From Sulfobacillus acidophilus DSM 10332 (GTDB lineage: Bacteria; Bacillota; Sulfobacillia; Sulfobacillales; Sulfobacillaceae), in assembly GCA_000237975.1 (NCBI GenBank), contig CP003179.1:3408899-3472898 (forward strand): DNA of 64,000 nt, read 5' to 3'. Below are positions 8,053-16,417 of this stretch, piece by piece. The position numbers and the translations under genes are program-made. The notes below the pieces were generated by a model that made no database searches, was not told the DNA's origin, and saw only the letters and a list, made by a program, of their open reading frames with translations. How positions within the stretch are numbered: position 1 is the stretch's first letter; every line of letters begins with the position of its first letter.

Positions 8053-8871
8053 CTAGCGCTGCTGGGCCGCCTGATAGAAGGTCATGGCGTAGACGGCAAT
8101 AAATGCGGGAAAAATCATGCCCAACATCACCACCCCCACGAACGGGCCAATCACCGGAATGCTGGACAACACGAGACCCACGCCGGCATACGCCAAGGCC
8201 AGTCCCACCAGCAACACCATACTGCTCCAGGCAAACGGCCAGTGGCCGACAACCCACCGCACGACCCGGCCTAAGCCTTCTAACGGAGGTACTTCCCCAT
8301 AAAAGGTGCTGCCGAACCACAACAACACCACCGCCACCAACGACAACACCAAGACTAAAAAGATGATCAGCAGGATCACGGTGAGGAAGATCCCTACTCC
8401 CCCGCTTGAGGTGGCCGTCAGCGTCATTAAAAGGGAAAACACCATAAACACCAAAATCATGCCGATGACGGTCAACACAAATTGGGTGATGGCCTTCCAA
8501 AAATGTAAGGCCGCATAGCGAAAAAACGCCAAAAACCCGTTCACTCGCTGCCGGTCCCGCATTGTATCGGCTACGCCCCCATAGAGCCCCGCCAGGGTAA
8601 ACGGCAAAACCACCAACAAAAACGTCAGATAGACCAACCCCAGTTTGATCCAGAGGGCTGACGTCAAATGGGGGAAGGTTGTCAGGCCGCTTGGATGCGT
8701 GAGCATATGGCGTAAACCGGACGGCAATTCGGGCCCGAGGCGGCTGGCCACCAAATATTGATAGAGTGAGGTAATCATGGTATACCAAAACGCCAGGGTC
8801 AAAATCCCCCCCGTGCGATTGCGTTGCCATAATTCTTGCCAGGCGTTCCGGATGAGTCCAAACTGAGACAC
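8053..8871 (-). CDS. Polytopic membrane protein of unknown function
   Basis: A 272-residue hydrophobic protein from GTG at 8871, preceded by AAGAGGG. It has about six transmembrane helices with long hydrophobic runs at residues 76-97, 120-145, 155-180 and 215-250. The pattern resembles DUF4013-like or glycerophosphoryl-type integral membrane proteins, but no diagnostic motif is visible and I do not assign a function. A second long open frame on the same strand (8042-8878) is a GC-driven shadow. The gene lies 54 bases upstream of the phosphoesterase and may belong to the same transcript. Confidence 0.7.
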   Translation of the reverse strand: MSQFGLIRNAWQELWQRNRTGGILTLAFWYTMITSLYQYLVASRLGPELPSGLRHMLTHPSGLTTFPHLTSALWIKLGLVYLTFLLVVLPFTLAGLYGGVADTMRDRQRVNGFLAFFRYAALHFWKAITQFVLTVIGMILVFMVFSLLMTLTATSSGGVGIFLTVILLIIFLVLVLSLVAVVLLWFGSTFYGEVPPLEGLGRVVRWVVGHWPFAWSSMVLLVGLALAYAGVGLVLSSIPVIGPFVGVVMLGMIFPAFIAVYAMTFYQAAQQR

Positions 8872-8899
8872 GCCACACCCTCTTTTCGTTGCTTATGGC

Positions 8900-8928
8900 T
8901 TGCTAATCAACGTCGAAGTCTATACAAT
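8900..8928 (+). promoter_or_regulatory. Promoter for the response-regulator gene
   Basis: TTGCTA (8900-8905) and TACAAT (8923-8928) with a 17-base spacer on the plus strand, about 90 bases upstream of the ATG at 9016. Confidence 0.55.
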
Positions 8929-8931
8929 CAT

Positions 8932-8967
8932 ACCGAATTTAACAGCAGCCGACCGAATCTAACAGCA
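8932..8967 (+). repeat. 16-bp tandem direct repeat in the response-regulator leader
   Basis: ACCGAATTTAACAGCA at 8932-8947 recurs as ACCGAATCTAACAGCA at 8952-8967 (15 of 16 identical, 20-base period, about two helical turns). It lies just downstream of the -10 box, in the untranslated leader. Confidence 0.65.
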
Positions 8968-9015
8968 AATTTCCTCGATGACGTGACCCAGTCCAAGTAA
9001 AGGAGACTGGCTTTC

Positions 9016-9405
9016 ATGAAGCAAGTGCTAGTTATCGATGACGAACCCAGCATTCGCCAGGTGGTGCGGCTAGCGCTTGAACCGTTGGGCTTATCCGTGA
9101 CCGAGGCCGCTTCGGCACAAGCCGCCCTTCTGGTTCTCCGCGATGTGGTCCCCGACGTGGTGTTGCTGGACTATCGGCTGCCTGACATGACCGGCATTGA
9201 GTTGGCCCACTTGCTGTATCCTCAGTTTCCCCAGTTACCGGTCATTTTGCTCAGCGCCTCGTGGGATTGGGAGCCGACCCCGTTACCCACCGGCATTATT
9301 CGGTTCATGACCAAGCCTTTTCGCCTTCGGGAACTGCAAGCCGCGGTCACCGAGCAGCTGGCCCGCGACGTCACCTTCCCCCTCCACAATAGCGGGACGC
9401 TGTGA
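9016..9405 (+). CDS. Single-domain response regulator (receiver only)
   Basis: A 129-residue CheY/Spo0F-like receiver. Asp9 and Asp10 form the acidic pocket, Asp52 in LLDYRL is the phosphoacceptor, Ser80 sits at the switch Thr/Ser position and Lys100 in MTKPF completes the site. No output domain follows. It would act in a phosphorelay or by protein contact; the cognate kinase is not in the window. ATG at 9016 follows AAAGGAG. A nitrilase gene follows 20 bases after the stop and a promoter with a direct repeat precedes it, so the regulator and nitrilase may be one transcript. Confidence 0.9.
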   Translation: MKQVLVIDDEPSIRQVVRLALEPLGLSVTEAASAQAALLVLRDVVPDVVLLDYRLPDMTGIELAHLLYPQFPQLPVILLSASWDWEPTPLPTGIIRFMTKPFRLRELQAAVTEQLARDVTFPLHNSGTL

Positions 9406-9425
9406 TTCGAAGGGAGGCGCCTTAA

Positions 9426-10448
9426 ATCAAAGCCGTCGATTTATTTGCCGTTCAGCCGTATATGACCGTTCAGGACTATCGATCCGAGTCGGCCTTTTTT
9501 CAAAAAATGGCCGGATTGTTTGAAGTCGCAGACCGTCAACGAGATCCTGCCCTTCCCGCCGTGATCGTCTGGCCGGAAGATTTGGCCACCTTTTTGTTGT
9601 TGACGGATGTCCCCCCCGCATTGCTCCAAGCCCGCACATTAGACGAAGCGTTTGAGCGAATCGGGAAAGCCCATGGCCCGGCGCTGGTTGCCACTCTTTT
9701 GCGCTATCGGGCCCGCTCCCTCAAACAGGCGTTTTTCCTGTGGGGATCCGCTCGCGTCTGGCGCATATGGTTTCGCACCATGTCCGAACTCGCTCGCCGG
9801 TATCGTATGACGGTCGTCGCCGGCTCGGCCCTGGTCGCGGCCAATCGTTGGGGACTGGTCGCCTCCCCTTATGCGCCCGCATCACGCCACGTATATAACC
9901 TCAGCTTGACCTTTGATCCCGACGGTCGAGCGATGCAGCTGACCCCTAAAGTCAACTTGGTCCCGACGCAGGAAGACCAGTTAGGTCTCACGGCAGGCCG
10001 ACCGGAGGCCGTTTCTGCCGTCCGGTTACCGGATACCTCGGCGGTTTTGGCCACCGCCATTTGTTACGACGGGTTTCAGGTGGCCCATACCGACAGTGAA
10101 CCGGACTTTTATAACGTGATGGCTTATCTTGATCAACAGGGCGTGCAGATTTTAGCGCAACCATCCGCCAATCCCTGGTGGTGGGACCAACCGTGGCCGC
10201 TCCGGCCTTCCGTCATTCGGGCCGACCAATGGCAAAACGAGAGTGCCATTGCGCAATTGGGGGAAAGTCGGTCGATTGCCGTGATTATTAATAGCCACCT
10301 GATTTTTGATTTTCTCGATTTGCATTTTGACGGCCAAAGTGTCATTGCCGCGCGTCACGGCTCGTCGGTCGTCAAACTCGCCGAAGCGCCCGGATTTCGC
10401 GGTCCTGAGGCTGAAACGGTTCTGCATGCCCGCTGGACCGGAGACTAA
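9426..10448 (+). CDS. Carbon-nitrogen hydrolase (nitrilase superfamily)
   Basis: About 340 residues with an intact Glu-Lys-Cys triad: Glu in VWPEDLATF, Lys in LTPKVNL and Cys in AICYDGF. These enzymes hydrolyse nitriles, amides or N-carbamoyl groups; the substrate is unknown. The first ATG is at 9462, but the reading frame is open back to 9426 and encodes (x)KAVDLFAVQPY, a convincing first beta-strand. AGGGAGG at 9411-9417 lies eight bases before ATC at 9426, so I take ATC as the start. The ATG at 9462 has no Shine-Dalgarno. The stop overlaps the convergent tusA-like gene by four bases. Confidence 0.85.
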   Translation: MKAVDLFAVQPYMTVQDYRSESAFFQKMAGLFEVADRQRDPALPAVIVWPEDLATFLLLTDVPPALLQARTLDEAFERIGKAHGPALVATLLRYRARSLKQAFFLWGSARVWRIWFRTMSELARRYRMTVVAGSALVAANRWGLVASPYAPASRHVYNLSLTFDPDGRAMQLTPKVNLVPTQEDQLGLTAGRPEAVSAVRLPDTSAVLATAICYDGFQVAHTDSEPDFYNVMAYLDQQGVQILAQPSANPWWWDQPWPLRPSVIRADQWQNESAIAQLGESRSIAVIINSHLIFDFLDLHFDGQSVIAARHGSSVVKLAEAPGFRGPEAETVLHARWTGD

Positions 10449-10696
10449 TGGGTCCGGCGGATCCAAAATTGATAGGGCGGGGCCTCGCCCGCTTGTCTCA
10501 CCAGTTCGTGACCGGTGGACCGGCACCAGGCACGAAAATCTTCCAGGGAACCGGGATCCGTCGTCCAAATTTCGACGATCTCCCCGACCTCGATTTGACT
10601 GACTCCCCGTTTGGCCCGGATAATCGGTAACGGACAGGCTAACCCTTTGGCATCGATACTTAATTGCACCGCGAGCGGAGCACCCTGATCAGCCAT
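10445..10696 (-). CDS. tusA: TusA-family sulfurtransferase
   Basis: An 83-residue SirA/TusA-fold protein. KGLACPLPIIRAK contains the conserved Cys21-Pro pair that carries the persulfide. VGEIVEIWTTDPGSLEDF and the C-terminal strand match the family. TusA-like proteins relay sulfur for tRNA thiolation, molybdenum cofactor maturation or, in sulfur oxidisers, dissimilatory sulfur transfer. No dsr, hdr or DsrE partners are adjacent, so the pathway is open. ATG at 10696 follows GGGAGG. It converges with the nitrilase gene and is divergent from the nitrilase-amidohydrolase fusion at 10843. Confidence 0.88.
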   Translation of the reverse strand: MADQGAPLAVQLSIDAKGLACPLPIIRAKRGVSQIEVGEIVEIWTTDPGSLEDFRAWCRSTGHELVRQAGEAPPYQFWIRRTH

Positions 10697-10782
10697 CGTT
10701 ATCCTCCCGTCCTCGGTTCTTTTCTCGAATATACCCCAGATTGGGGCCGGAACCAATTCCACCCGAGAAAATTCCTTTGCCG

Positions 10783-10811
10783 TTGTAAATGATTGTTATA
10801 TCAGGTAGAAT
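10783..10811 (+). promoter_or_regulatory. Promoter of the nitrilase-amidohydrolase fusion gene
   Basis: TTGTAA (10783-10788), 17 bases, TAGAAT (10806-10811), followed by a Shine-Dalgarno AAGGGGG before GTG at 10843. Confidence 0.6.
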
Positions 10812-10842
10812 AATCCAACAAACTCTTTAAGGGGGCGAGGAT

Positions 10843-12342
10843 GTGACCGCGCCTCGCATTGCTGTCTGTCAGGCTCCGTATCTACGCGACGCCGAGCAAG
10901 CCACCTTACGGGCATTGGATCAATTACGCCAAGCGGCTAGCCGCGGGGTGGACGTGGTCGTGTTTCCCGAGTGGGTGTTAGGCCTAAACCCCGTCGAAGT
11001 CCTTCCCAATCGCTATACCGAGCGCATTGCGCGCTTAGCCCAAGAACTGCATGTGATGGTCGTCACCGGCAGTATTCGGGTGCTGGATGCCGAGACGGGC
11101 AAAAAGCAGCAACGGTCGCTGGTGTTTGATCGCGATGGGGCTTTAGTGGGCAGCCAGGCCAAAATGAATTTTTCCCCTCCGGAACGGCCCTGGTTTGAAC
11201 CCGGCACCGGCATTAATGCGGTCCTCACCCGCTCGGGTCGGATCGTCATCTTACCGGGACTCGACGCCACCGACCCCGTTCTCTGGAAGGCCACCCGGGA
11301 GCTTCGGCCCGATTTGGTGGTTATGGCCGCTAACCCGAAAACCTTAAACGAGCGGAGCGAATTGCAGGACCTGGCCGTCACCCGCAGCTTGGAAATCCAC
11401 GGAACGGTCGTGTTGGCCCCGCTGTGCGGGCGGTTTTCCGGTGCCACGTATGTTGGCGGCGCCTTAATCGCCTCGGAAGGACGTATTCTCGGGATTACCG
11501 ACGAACCGGACACGGTCTTGGTGGCCGGGGATGCGGAATCGGCTTTAATTCAACTCGGGGTTACCGATGTGTCGAGTTATTTGCCGCTCGCACGCCCATT
11601 ACCCGGGGTCAACTTAGATCCCAAGAAAGCGGTCACTCCGGAAGCCGAAAAACGGGTCTTGGTGGACTGGGGGGCACTGGCGAGTCACGATATCATGGAA
11701 AACGGGCTCCATTTGTTGGCCGTGTCCCGGGAAAATCCCCGCTGGACCGCATTAGCGCCCGCCCGTCCCCACTACGCGCAAGAATTACACCAACTTCTCG
11801 AACACGGTGCCGCCGGGGCGTTTATGTATCCCGGTCTCGACCGGTTATTTCCCTGGCACGATGCGGTACGCCAATTGGGTAGCGTGCTGGCGCCGTACCG
11901 CCGGCCCCTTTTGGTCCATTCAGGGCCCGGTCTCGCCCCTTTGCGCTACGACGCGCCCGCCCTCTGGGATGAATTTGTCGCCGAATTCCCTATGATTCCG
12001 CTCATTTTGTTGCATATGGGAGGCCGATCGCCCTACGTGGAAGAAGCCCTGGTCCTTGCCGAACGCCACCCCTCGGTGTGGCTGGAAACCTCGGGAGCCC
12101 CGGTGGGCGCCATTCGGGAAGCGATCCGGCAACTCGGAACCCGCCGGGTGGTCTTTGGCAGTGGGGGGACTTCGGCTCTTTTTTCGACCGAATGGGCTAA
12201 AGTCGAAATCCTGAAAGAGGAGTTGACGCCGGAAGGGTTCCAACAAGTGGTGTATCATAACGCCCGGGCGCTGTTTTTTCCCGGCGAACGCGCTCCGCAG
12301 CGAGCCGGTAACGAAAGCGCCACGATTCAGCGCCTCAGCTAG
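10843..12342 (+). CDS. Two-domain fusion: degenerate nitrilase plus degenerate amidohydrolase
   Basis: A 499-residue protein. Residues about 1-260 are a nitrilase fold with the Glu (VVVFPEW) and Lys (SQAKMNF) retained. Where the catalytic ICYD motif should be, the sequence reads VILPGLDATDP, so the Cys position is Gly. Residues about 275-490 resemble the amidohydrolase-2 TIM barrel: LLVHSGPG and LILLHMGG keep two His, but the N-terminal HxH is missing (VDWGALASH) and the metal Asp of the FGSD-type motif is Gly (VVFGSGGTS). Neither half looks catalytically competent in the standard way. GTG at 10843 follows AAGGGGGCGAGGAT. It may be a binding or regulatory protein, or may use a different chemistry. 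Confidence 0.78.
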   Translation: MTAPRIAVCQAPYLRDAEQATLRALDQLRQAASRGVDVVVFPEWVLGLNPVEVLPNRYTERIARLAQELHVMVVTGSIRVLDAETGKKQQRSLVFDRDGALVGSQAKMNFSPPERPWFEPGTGINAVLTRSGRIVILPGLDATDPVLWKATRELRPDLVVMAANPKTLNERSELQDLAVTRSLEIHGTVVLAPLCGRFSGATYVGGALIASEGRILGITDEPDTVLVAGDAESALIQLGVTDVSSYLPLARPLPGVNLDPKKAVTPEAEKRVLVDWGALASHDIMENGLHLLAVSRENPRWTALAPARPHYAQELHQLLEHGAAGAFMYPGLDRLFPWHDAVRQLGSVLAPYRRPLLVHSGPGLAPLRYDAPALWDEFVAEFPMIPLILLHMGGRSPYVEEALVLAERHPSVWLETSGAPVGAIREAIRQLGTRRVVFGSGGTSALFSTEWAKVEILKEELTPEGFQQVVYHNARALFFPGERAPQRAGNESATIQRLS

Positions 12343-12438
12343 CCTTCTGCCCGGCCAAACGCGTACAATGAACCTATCAGCCATTATTCGAGGAAAGCGG
12401 GGCCAGGCACCACGAGTACGTCCGATGCGCTAGTTCCG

Positions 12439-13002
12439 GTGGTTGACCTGAACGGTCACCCGCTCAGCCCGTGTACTCCCGAAAAAGTCGAGCAAAATGT
12501 CCGTGACGGGTTAGCTCATTTTTCGGACGGCATTTTACATCTACATTACCGCCCGCTGGCCTATCGCCGCGTCTATCGGCAGGTCCGCCGTCGAGACGGA
12601 TGGATTTGTGCTTGGTGCGGTGGGCCCGGGTCGACGCTGGACCATGTTATCCCGATTTGTTGGGGTGGCCAGACGACGTTAGATAACTGCGTCATCGCCT
12701 GTCGTGCGTGTAACCACAGCCGGAATAATGCGCTCCCGTCCCAGTTTATTCGTTGGACCGGACTCGAACCGAGCCATCCGGTCATCCAAAAGATTTTGGC
12801 TCGCGAGGCCTATTACCTTCAACAAGCCGAAACGAGTTTGGCCGAACGGCCGCTTTCCGCCTGCCTCAGCCGAGAAGAGGCCCAGGTCTGGGTTGCTTAC
12901 CGTCAAGGCGAATTAGACCGGGTACGCCCCACTCCGCCGGAATCCCCTTTATCTCGACTGAAAGGCGAAGGCAAACTCTTTGGCCAATATTTTGTCCCCT
13001 AA
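12439..13002 (+). CDS. HNH endonuclease
   Basis: 187 residues with a zinc-type HNH domain at about 50-95: CAWC and CRAC supply the zinc-binding cysteines, LDHVIPICWGG the first His, and DNCVIACRACNHSRNN the Asn/His end. An N-terminal VDLNGHPLSPCTPEK segment recalls the N-terminal strand of HNH proteins in Firmicute genomes. It is a predicted metal-dependent nuclease; no toxin, intein, group I intron or RNA-guided partner is visible. The start is uncertain: GTG at 12439 has no clear Shine-Dalgarno and the frame is open further upstream, past a TACAAT promoter-like box at 12364. It ends one base before the convergent argS stop. Confidence 0.75.
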   Translation: MVDLNGHPLSPCTPEKVEQNVRDGLAHFSDGILHLHYRPLAYRRVYRQVRRRDGWICAWCGGPGSTLDHVIPICWGGQTTLDNCVIACRACNHSRNNALPSQFIRWTGLEPSHPVIQKILAREAYYLQQAETSLAERPLSACLSREEAQVWVAYRQGELDRVRPTPPESPLSRLKGEGKLFGQYFVP

Positions 13003-13003
13003 A

Positions 13004-14671
13004 CTACATTTTCTCGGGTTGGGAGATCCCCAACAAATTTAACCCGCGGGTGATGACGGCTAACACCGCTTCCGACAAGGCCAGTCGAGCCTGCCGGACC
13101 GGCGGCGTCTCTTCCAACACCCGATATTGCCGATAGTAGGTATGATAGGCGCCAGCCAGTTCGGTTAAATACCGGGGCATCAAGTGCGGCGCCCGCTCGA
13201 CCGCTGCCCGGGCGATGACATCCGGAAACTGTGCCAACAAAAAGAGCAACGTCCGTTCTTCGGGCGCGGTTAGATAGCTTAAATCCAGCGGCACGCCGAT
13301 TTGCCCCGAGGCTTGCCATTGTCGCAAGATGCTATGGATGCGGGCACCGGCATACTGGATGTAATACACCGGGTTATCGGTGCCGCGAAGACCGGCTAAA
13401 TCCATATCAAAATCCATCGGCGTCTCGGGCGCCCGCTCCAGCAAGAAATAGCGGGTCGGATCCACCCCGGCGTCGTCCAACAGCTCCTCTAACGTGAAGA
13501 ACTGACCACGACGCTTGGACATCCGCACCACCTGCCCGGCTTTCACCAGCCGAACCAACTGGATTATCAGAATCTCCAGCCGATCACGGGGGAAGCCCAA
13601 AGCCTCGACCACCGCGCGCATCCGTGCCACATATCCATGATGGTCCGGCCCCAATAAATCAATGACGTAATCAAAACCCCGATCAAATTTGTCGGCGTGA
13701 TAAGCCGCATCCGGCACGAAATAGGTATAACTGCCGTCGGATTTCACCATCACCCGATCTTTGTCGTCCCCAAACCGCGTCGATAAAAACCAGAGTGCTC
13801 CCTCGCGCTCTTCGAGGTACCCCCGCTCTTTGAGCCGTTGAATGACGGCTTCAACCGCACCCGATTCCCGTAACTGCCGTTCCGAAAACCAGCGATCAAA
13901 CTGGACGCCGAAACGCGCCAATACCGCTTCTTGCCGCGATCGCATCTTTTCGGCGGCCCAAGCGCCTAACCGGTCGAAATCATTTTCCCCGAGCGCGGCG
14001 ACATCCGTTTCCGGATGGGCAGCCATGAAGTCTTCGGCCAAATCTTTGACATAATCGCCCGGGTATACGCCTTCCGGCCAATGGGACTCTACATCCTCGC
14101 CCAACACCAATTCGCGCAGCCGAAGCCACACCGCTTGTCCAAAGGTCCGAATTTGATTGCCGGCGTCGTTCACGTAAAATTCCCGATGGGCGCGGAAGCC
14201 TGCCGCCTCCATTAAGCGAGCCATGGCGTCGCCTACCGCCGCCGCCCGGCCGCTGACGACCACGAGAGGACCCGTCGGATTGGCCGACACGAATTCCAGA
14301 AGCACGCGCGCCCCGCGCCCAATATCCGAGTTACCGTAGGTGGCGGGATTCGCCCGTACGAGGTTTACCACTTCCGCCATCCAACGGGTTTTCAGGGTCA
14401 CGTTAAAGAACCCGGGGCCGGCGACGGACACCGATTCGACCAGCGGCGTCTCCGGCCATGTGGCCAAAATGCGTTCCGCCAATTTGACCGGTGGGAGTTT
14501 GGTATAGCGGGCGACTTTCATCGCGAAGCTGGACGTTAAATCGCCATGCCCTTTCTCGGTGGGCACATCCACCTCCACCCACTCGCCCAGTCCCGGGAAT
14601 CCCTCGGCTTCCAACCGTTCGATAATAAGCTGACGGACCAATGCCCGCGCTTCGTGCAACCGTGACGCCAT
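13004..14671 (-). CDS. argS: Arginyl-tRNA synthetase
   Basis: A 555-residue class Ia synthetase that charges tRNA-Arg. The N-terminal additional domain (GHGDLTSSFAMKVA) is followed by the catalytic site SANPTGPL and, near residue 375, VRMSKRRGQF, the KMSKS-type loop. The C-terminal DALR anticodon-binding domain ends near residue 550. The HIGH-type signature is altered: residues 137-140 read VVVS where HVGH is expected, while SANPTGPL before it and GRAAAVGD after it are intact. ATG at 14671 follows AAGGAGG nine bases after the speB stop, so it belongs to the polyamine operon. Arginine is the shared substrate. Confidence 0.95.
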   Translation of the reverse strand: MASRLHEARALVRQLIIERLEAEGFPGLGEWVEVDVPTEKGHGDLTSSFAMKVARYTKLPPVKLAERILATWPETPLVESVSVAGPGFFNVTLKTRWMAEVVNLVRANPATYGNSDIGRGARVLLEFVSANPTGPLVVVSGRAAAVGDAMARLMEAAGFRAHREFYVNDAGNQIRTFGQAVWLRLRELVLGEDVESHWPEGVYPGDYVKDLAEDFMAAHPETDVAALGENDFDRLGAWAAEKMRSRQEAVLARFGVQFDRWFSERQLRESGAVEAVIQRLKERGYLEEREGALWFLSTRFGDDKDRVMVKSDGSYTYFVPDAAYHADKFDRGFDYVIDLLGPDHHGYVARMRAVVEALGFPRDRLEILIIQLVRLVKAGQVVRMSKRRGQFFTLEELLDDAGVDPTRYFLLERAPETPMDFDMDLAGLRGTDNPVYYIQYAGARIHSILRQWQASGQIGVPLDLSYLTAPEERTLLFLLAQFPDVIARAAVERAPHLMPRYLTELAGAYHTYYRQYRVLEETPPVRQARLALSEAVLAVITRGLNLLGISQPEKM

Positions 14672-14680
14672 ACTTCCTCC

Positions 14681-15538
14681 TTAATCCGGCCGGACAATCG
14701 CCAACAACGCTTCCCGTACCATTTTGGCGGCCAAAACGGCGGACCGTTGCGATCCGTCTTGGTGAGGCATGGTCTCCACCAAATCCATGGCCACCACATC
14801 CAGTTCTTGTAAGAGAGTCAGTGCCTCGAGCGCCTCGCCGGAGGTAATGCCACCCGGTTCGGGCGTACCGGTGCCCGGCATAAAGGCCGGATCGATCACG
14901 TCAATGTCAACCGTTACATAGACCGGGCGCCCTTTAAGGGCCGGCAAATTGTCCCTCAAGGGCTCGAGCACCCGATATGGATGCCAATGGCTGTGGATTT
15001 TCGCCCAAGCCACTTCCTCCCGCGTCGCGGACCGAATGCCAAATTGATAGAGATGTCCCGCGGGCAATTGCTCTGCCACCCGCCGCAGTACCGTGGCATG
15101 CGAGAGCCGTTCGCCTAAATAATCTTCCCGCAAGTCGGCATGCGCGTCCCAATGGACGACGACCAGATCCGGATATTGGGCCAGGGCCGCTTCAATCAAG
15201 GGCAAGCTGACCAGATGCTCGCCCCCGACCGCGAAAAAGTGCCGCCCCGACCGCAAAATGTCGCCGGCCGCTTGCCGTATCCGTGAAAGGCTGTCCTGGA
15301 CATTCCCGAACGGCAGTTCCAAGTCCCCGGCATCATGCACCGCCAGATCGTCTAAATCGCGATCCTGGCGCATGGAATAGGTTTCGATCGCATAGGACGC
15401 TTCACGAATACGTGCGGGGCCAAAACGGGATCCCGGCTGAAAGGACACAGTAAAATCCATCGGAATGCCGAAATAAACCCAGCGGGCGTCCTTGTAGGGC
15501 GTCGCCAATCCTAAAAACTGATCCGCCCGGCTAAACAT
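14681..15538 (-). CDS. speB: Agmatinase (ureohydrolase)
   Basis: A 285-residue arginase/agmatinase-family enzyme. The dimanganese ligands are present: GGEHLVS (His), WDAHADLR (Asp-x-His-x-Asp) and VDIDVIDP (Asp-x-Asp). GTPEPGG is also conserved. It converts agmatine to putrescine and urea. The context supports agmatinase over arginase because an arginine decarboxylase and a spermidine synthase lie directly upstream. The ATG at 15538 follows GGAGGAG with a long spacer and overlaps the speE stop by eight bases. Confidence 0.92.
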   Translation of the reverse strand: MFSRADQFLGLATPYKDARWVYFGIPMDFTVSFQPGSRFGPARIREASYAIETYSMRQDRDLDDLAVHDAGDLELPFGNVQDSLSRIRQAAGDILRSGRHFFAVGGEHLVSLPLIEAALAQYPDLVVVHWDAHADLREDYLGERLSHATVLRRVAEQLPAGHLYQFGIRSATREEVAWAKIHSHWHPYRVLEPLRDNLPALKGRPVYVTVDIDVIDPAFMPGTGTPEPGGITSGEALEALTLLQELDVVAMDLVETMPHQDGSQRSAVLAAKMVREALLAIVRPD

Positions 15539-16358
15539 CGTGAAGAATCTCCTCCACAAAACGCGGCAGTACAAATGCCGCCGTTTGAATGCCAGGAGTC
15601 CAGTACCGCGTCGTGAGATTTGCCGTCTGATAGCGCGGGTGGGGCACCAACGGTTTCGAAGACGCCATCAAAAAGCTCCAATAGCCGCTGGGATAGGTCG
15701 GAATGGCGGCCGTGTAGAGTGCCACGTGTTCAAACCAGGCGCGCATTCCCCGAGCCATGTGCCGGATCAAGTCCCGATGTAAAAACGGCGACTCGGATTG
15801 GGCCACCATAACCCCGTCCTCGGTCATGGCCTGGCGAATGTTATGGTAAAAATCCGACTGAAACAATCCTTCCGCAGGCCCGATGGGATCGGTCGAATCC
15901 ACAATGACCACGTCTAACTGCCGGGCCTGACGTATCCACTCGATTCCATCGGTAAAATGCAATTCGGCCCGCGGATCGGACAGCGCATGGGAAATTTCCG
16001 GAAAGTATTCCCGGGCAATGGTCACGACCCGCTCGTCAATTTCCACCAGATGAGCTTTCTCCACACTGGGATGCTTAAGGATTTCGCGGATGGCCCCGCC
16101 GTCACCTCCCCCAATCACGGCGACTTGCTTCGGATGGGGATGCATGAACAAGGGCACATGGGTAATCATCTCGTGGTAGACAAATTCATCCGCCACGGTG
16201 GTTTGTACATAATTGTCGAGGGCGAGCAACCGCCCATAGGTTTCGGTCTCGGCGACCATTAACTCCTGGTACGGCGTTTTTTCCGCCGCCAGCACCGACT
16301 TTAACCGCAATCCCAAACGTAGTGCGTCGGTTTGATTTTCTGTAAACCAGGTGTTCAC
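15531..16358 (-). CDS. speE: Polyamine aminopropyltransferase (spermidine synthase)
   Basis: A 275-residue SpeE: N-terminal beta domain (WFTENQTDALRLGLRLK) followed by the Rossmann-like domain with VAVIGGGDGGAIREIL for decarboxylated S-adenosylmethionine. VEIDERV and DSTDPIGPAEGLF are typical, the latter carrying the catalytic Asp. It transfers an aminopropyl group to putrescine. No speD (S-adenosylmethionine decarboxylase) is seen in the window, so that donor must come from elsewhere. GTG at 16358 follows GGAGG. Operon position: between the arginine decarboxylase and speB. Confidence 0.94.
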   Translation of the reverse strand: MNTWFTENQTDALRLGLRLKSVLAAEKTPYQELMVAETETYGRLLALDNYVQTTVADEFVYHEMITHVPLFMHPHPKQVAVIGGGDGGAIREILKHPSVEKAHLVEIDERVVTIAREYFPEISHALSDPRAELHFTDGIEWIRQARQLDVVIVDSTDPIGPAEGLFQSDFYHNIRQAMTEDGVMVAQSESPFLHRDLIRHMARGMRAWFEHVALYTAAIPTYPSGYWSFLMASSKPLVPHPRYQTANLTTRYWTPGIQTAAFVLPRFVEEILHDV

Positions 16359-16417
16359 CCGGCACCCTCCTGCCTCTCTCCAAAATGGTGGGGAATGGGG
16401 ACTTGTCACCGCACGGG

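Noticed and set aside
8042..8878. 278-residue open frame overlapping the membrane-protein gene on the same strand
   Set aside because: Its translation is rich in Arg, Gly and Val with no hydrophobic pattern, while the frame ending at 8053 gives clean helices. It is a GC-driven shadow.
12439..13002. Homing or RNA-guided (IscB-like) nuclease
   Set aside because: There is no RuvC segment, intron or interrupted gene, and no structured RNA beside it; only an HNH domain can be supported.
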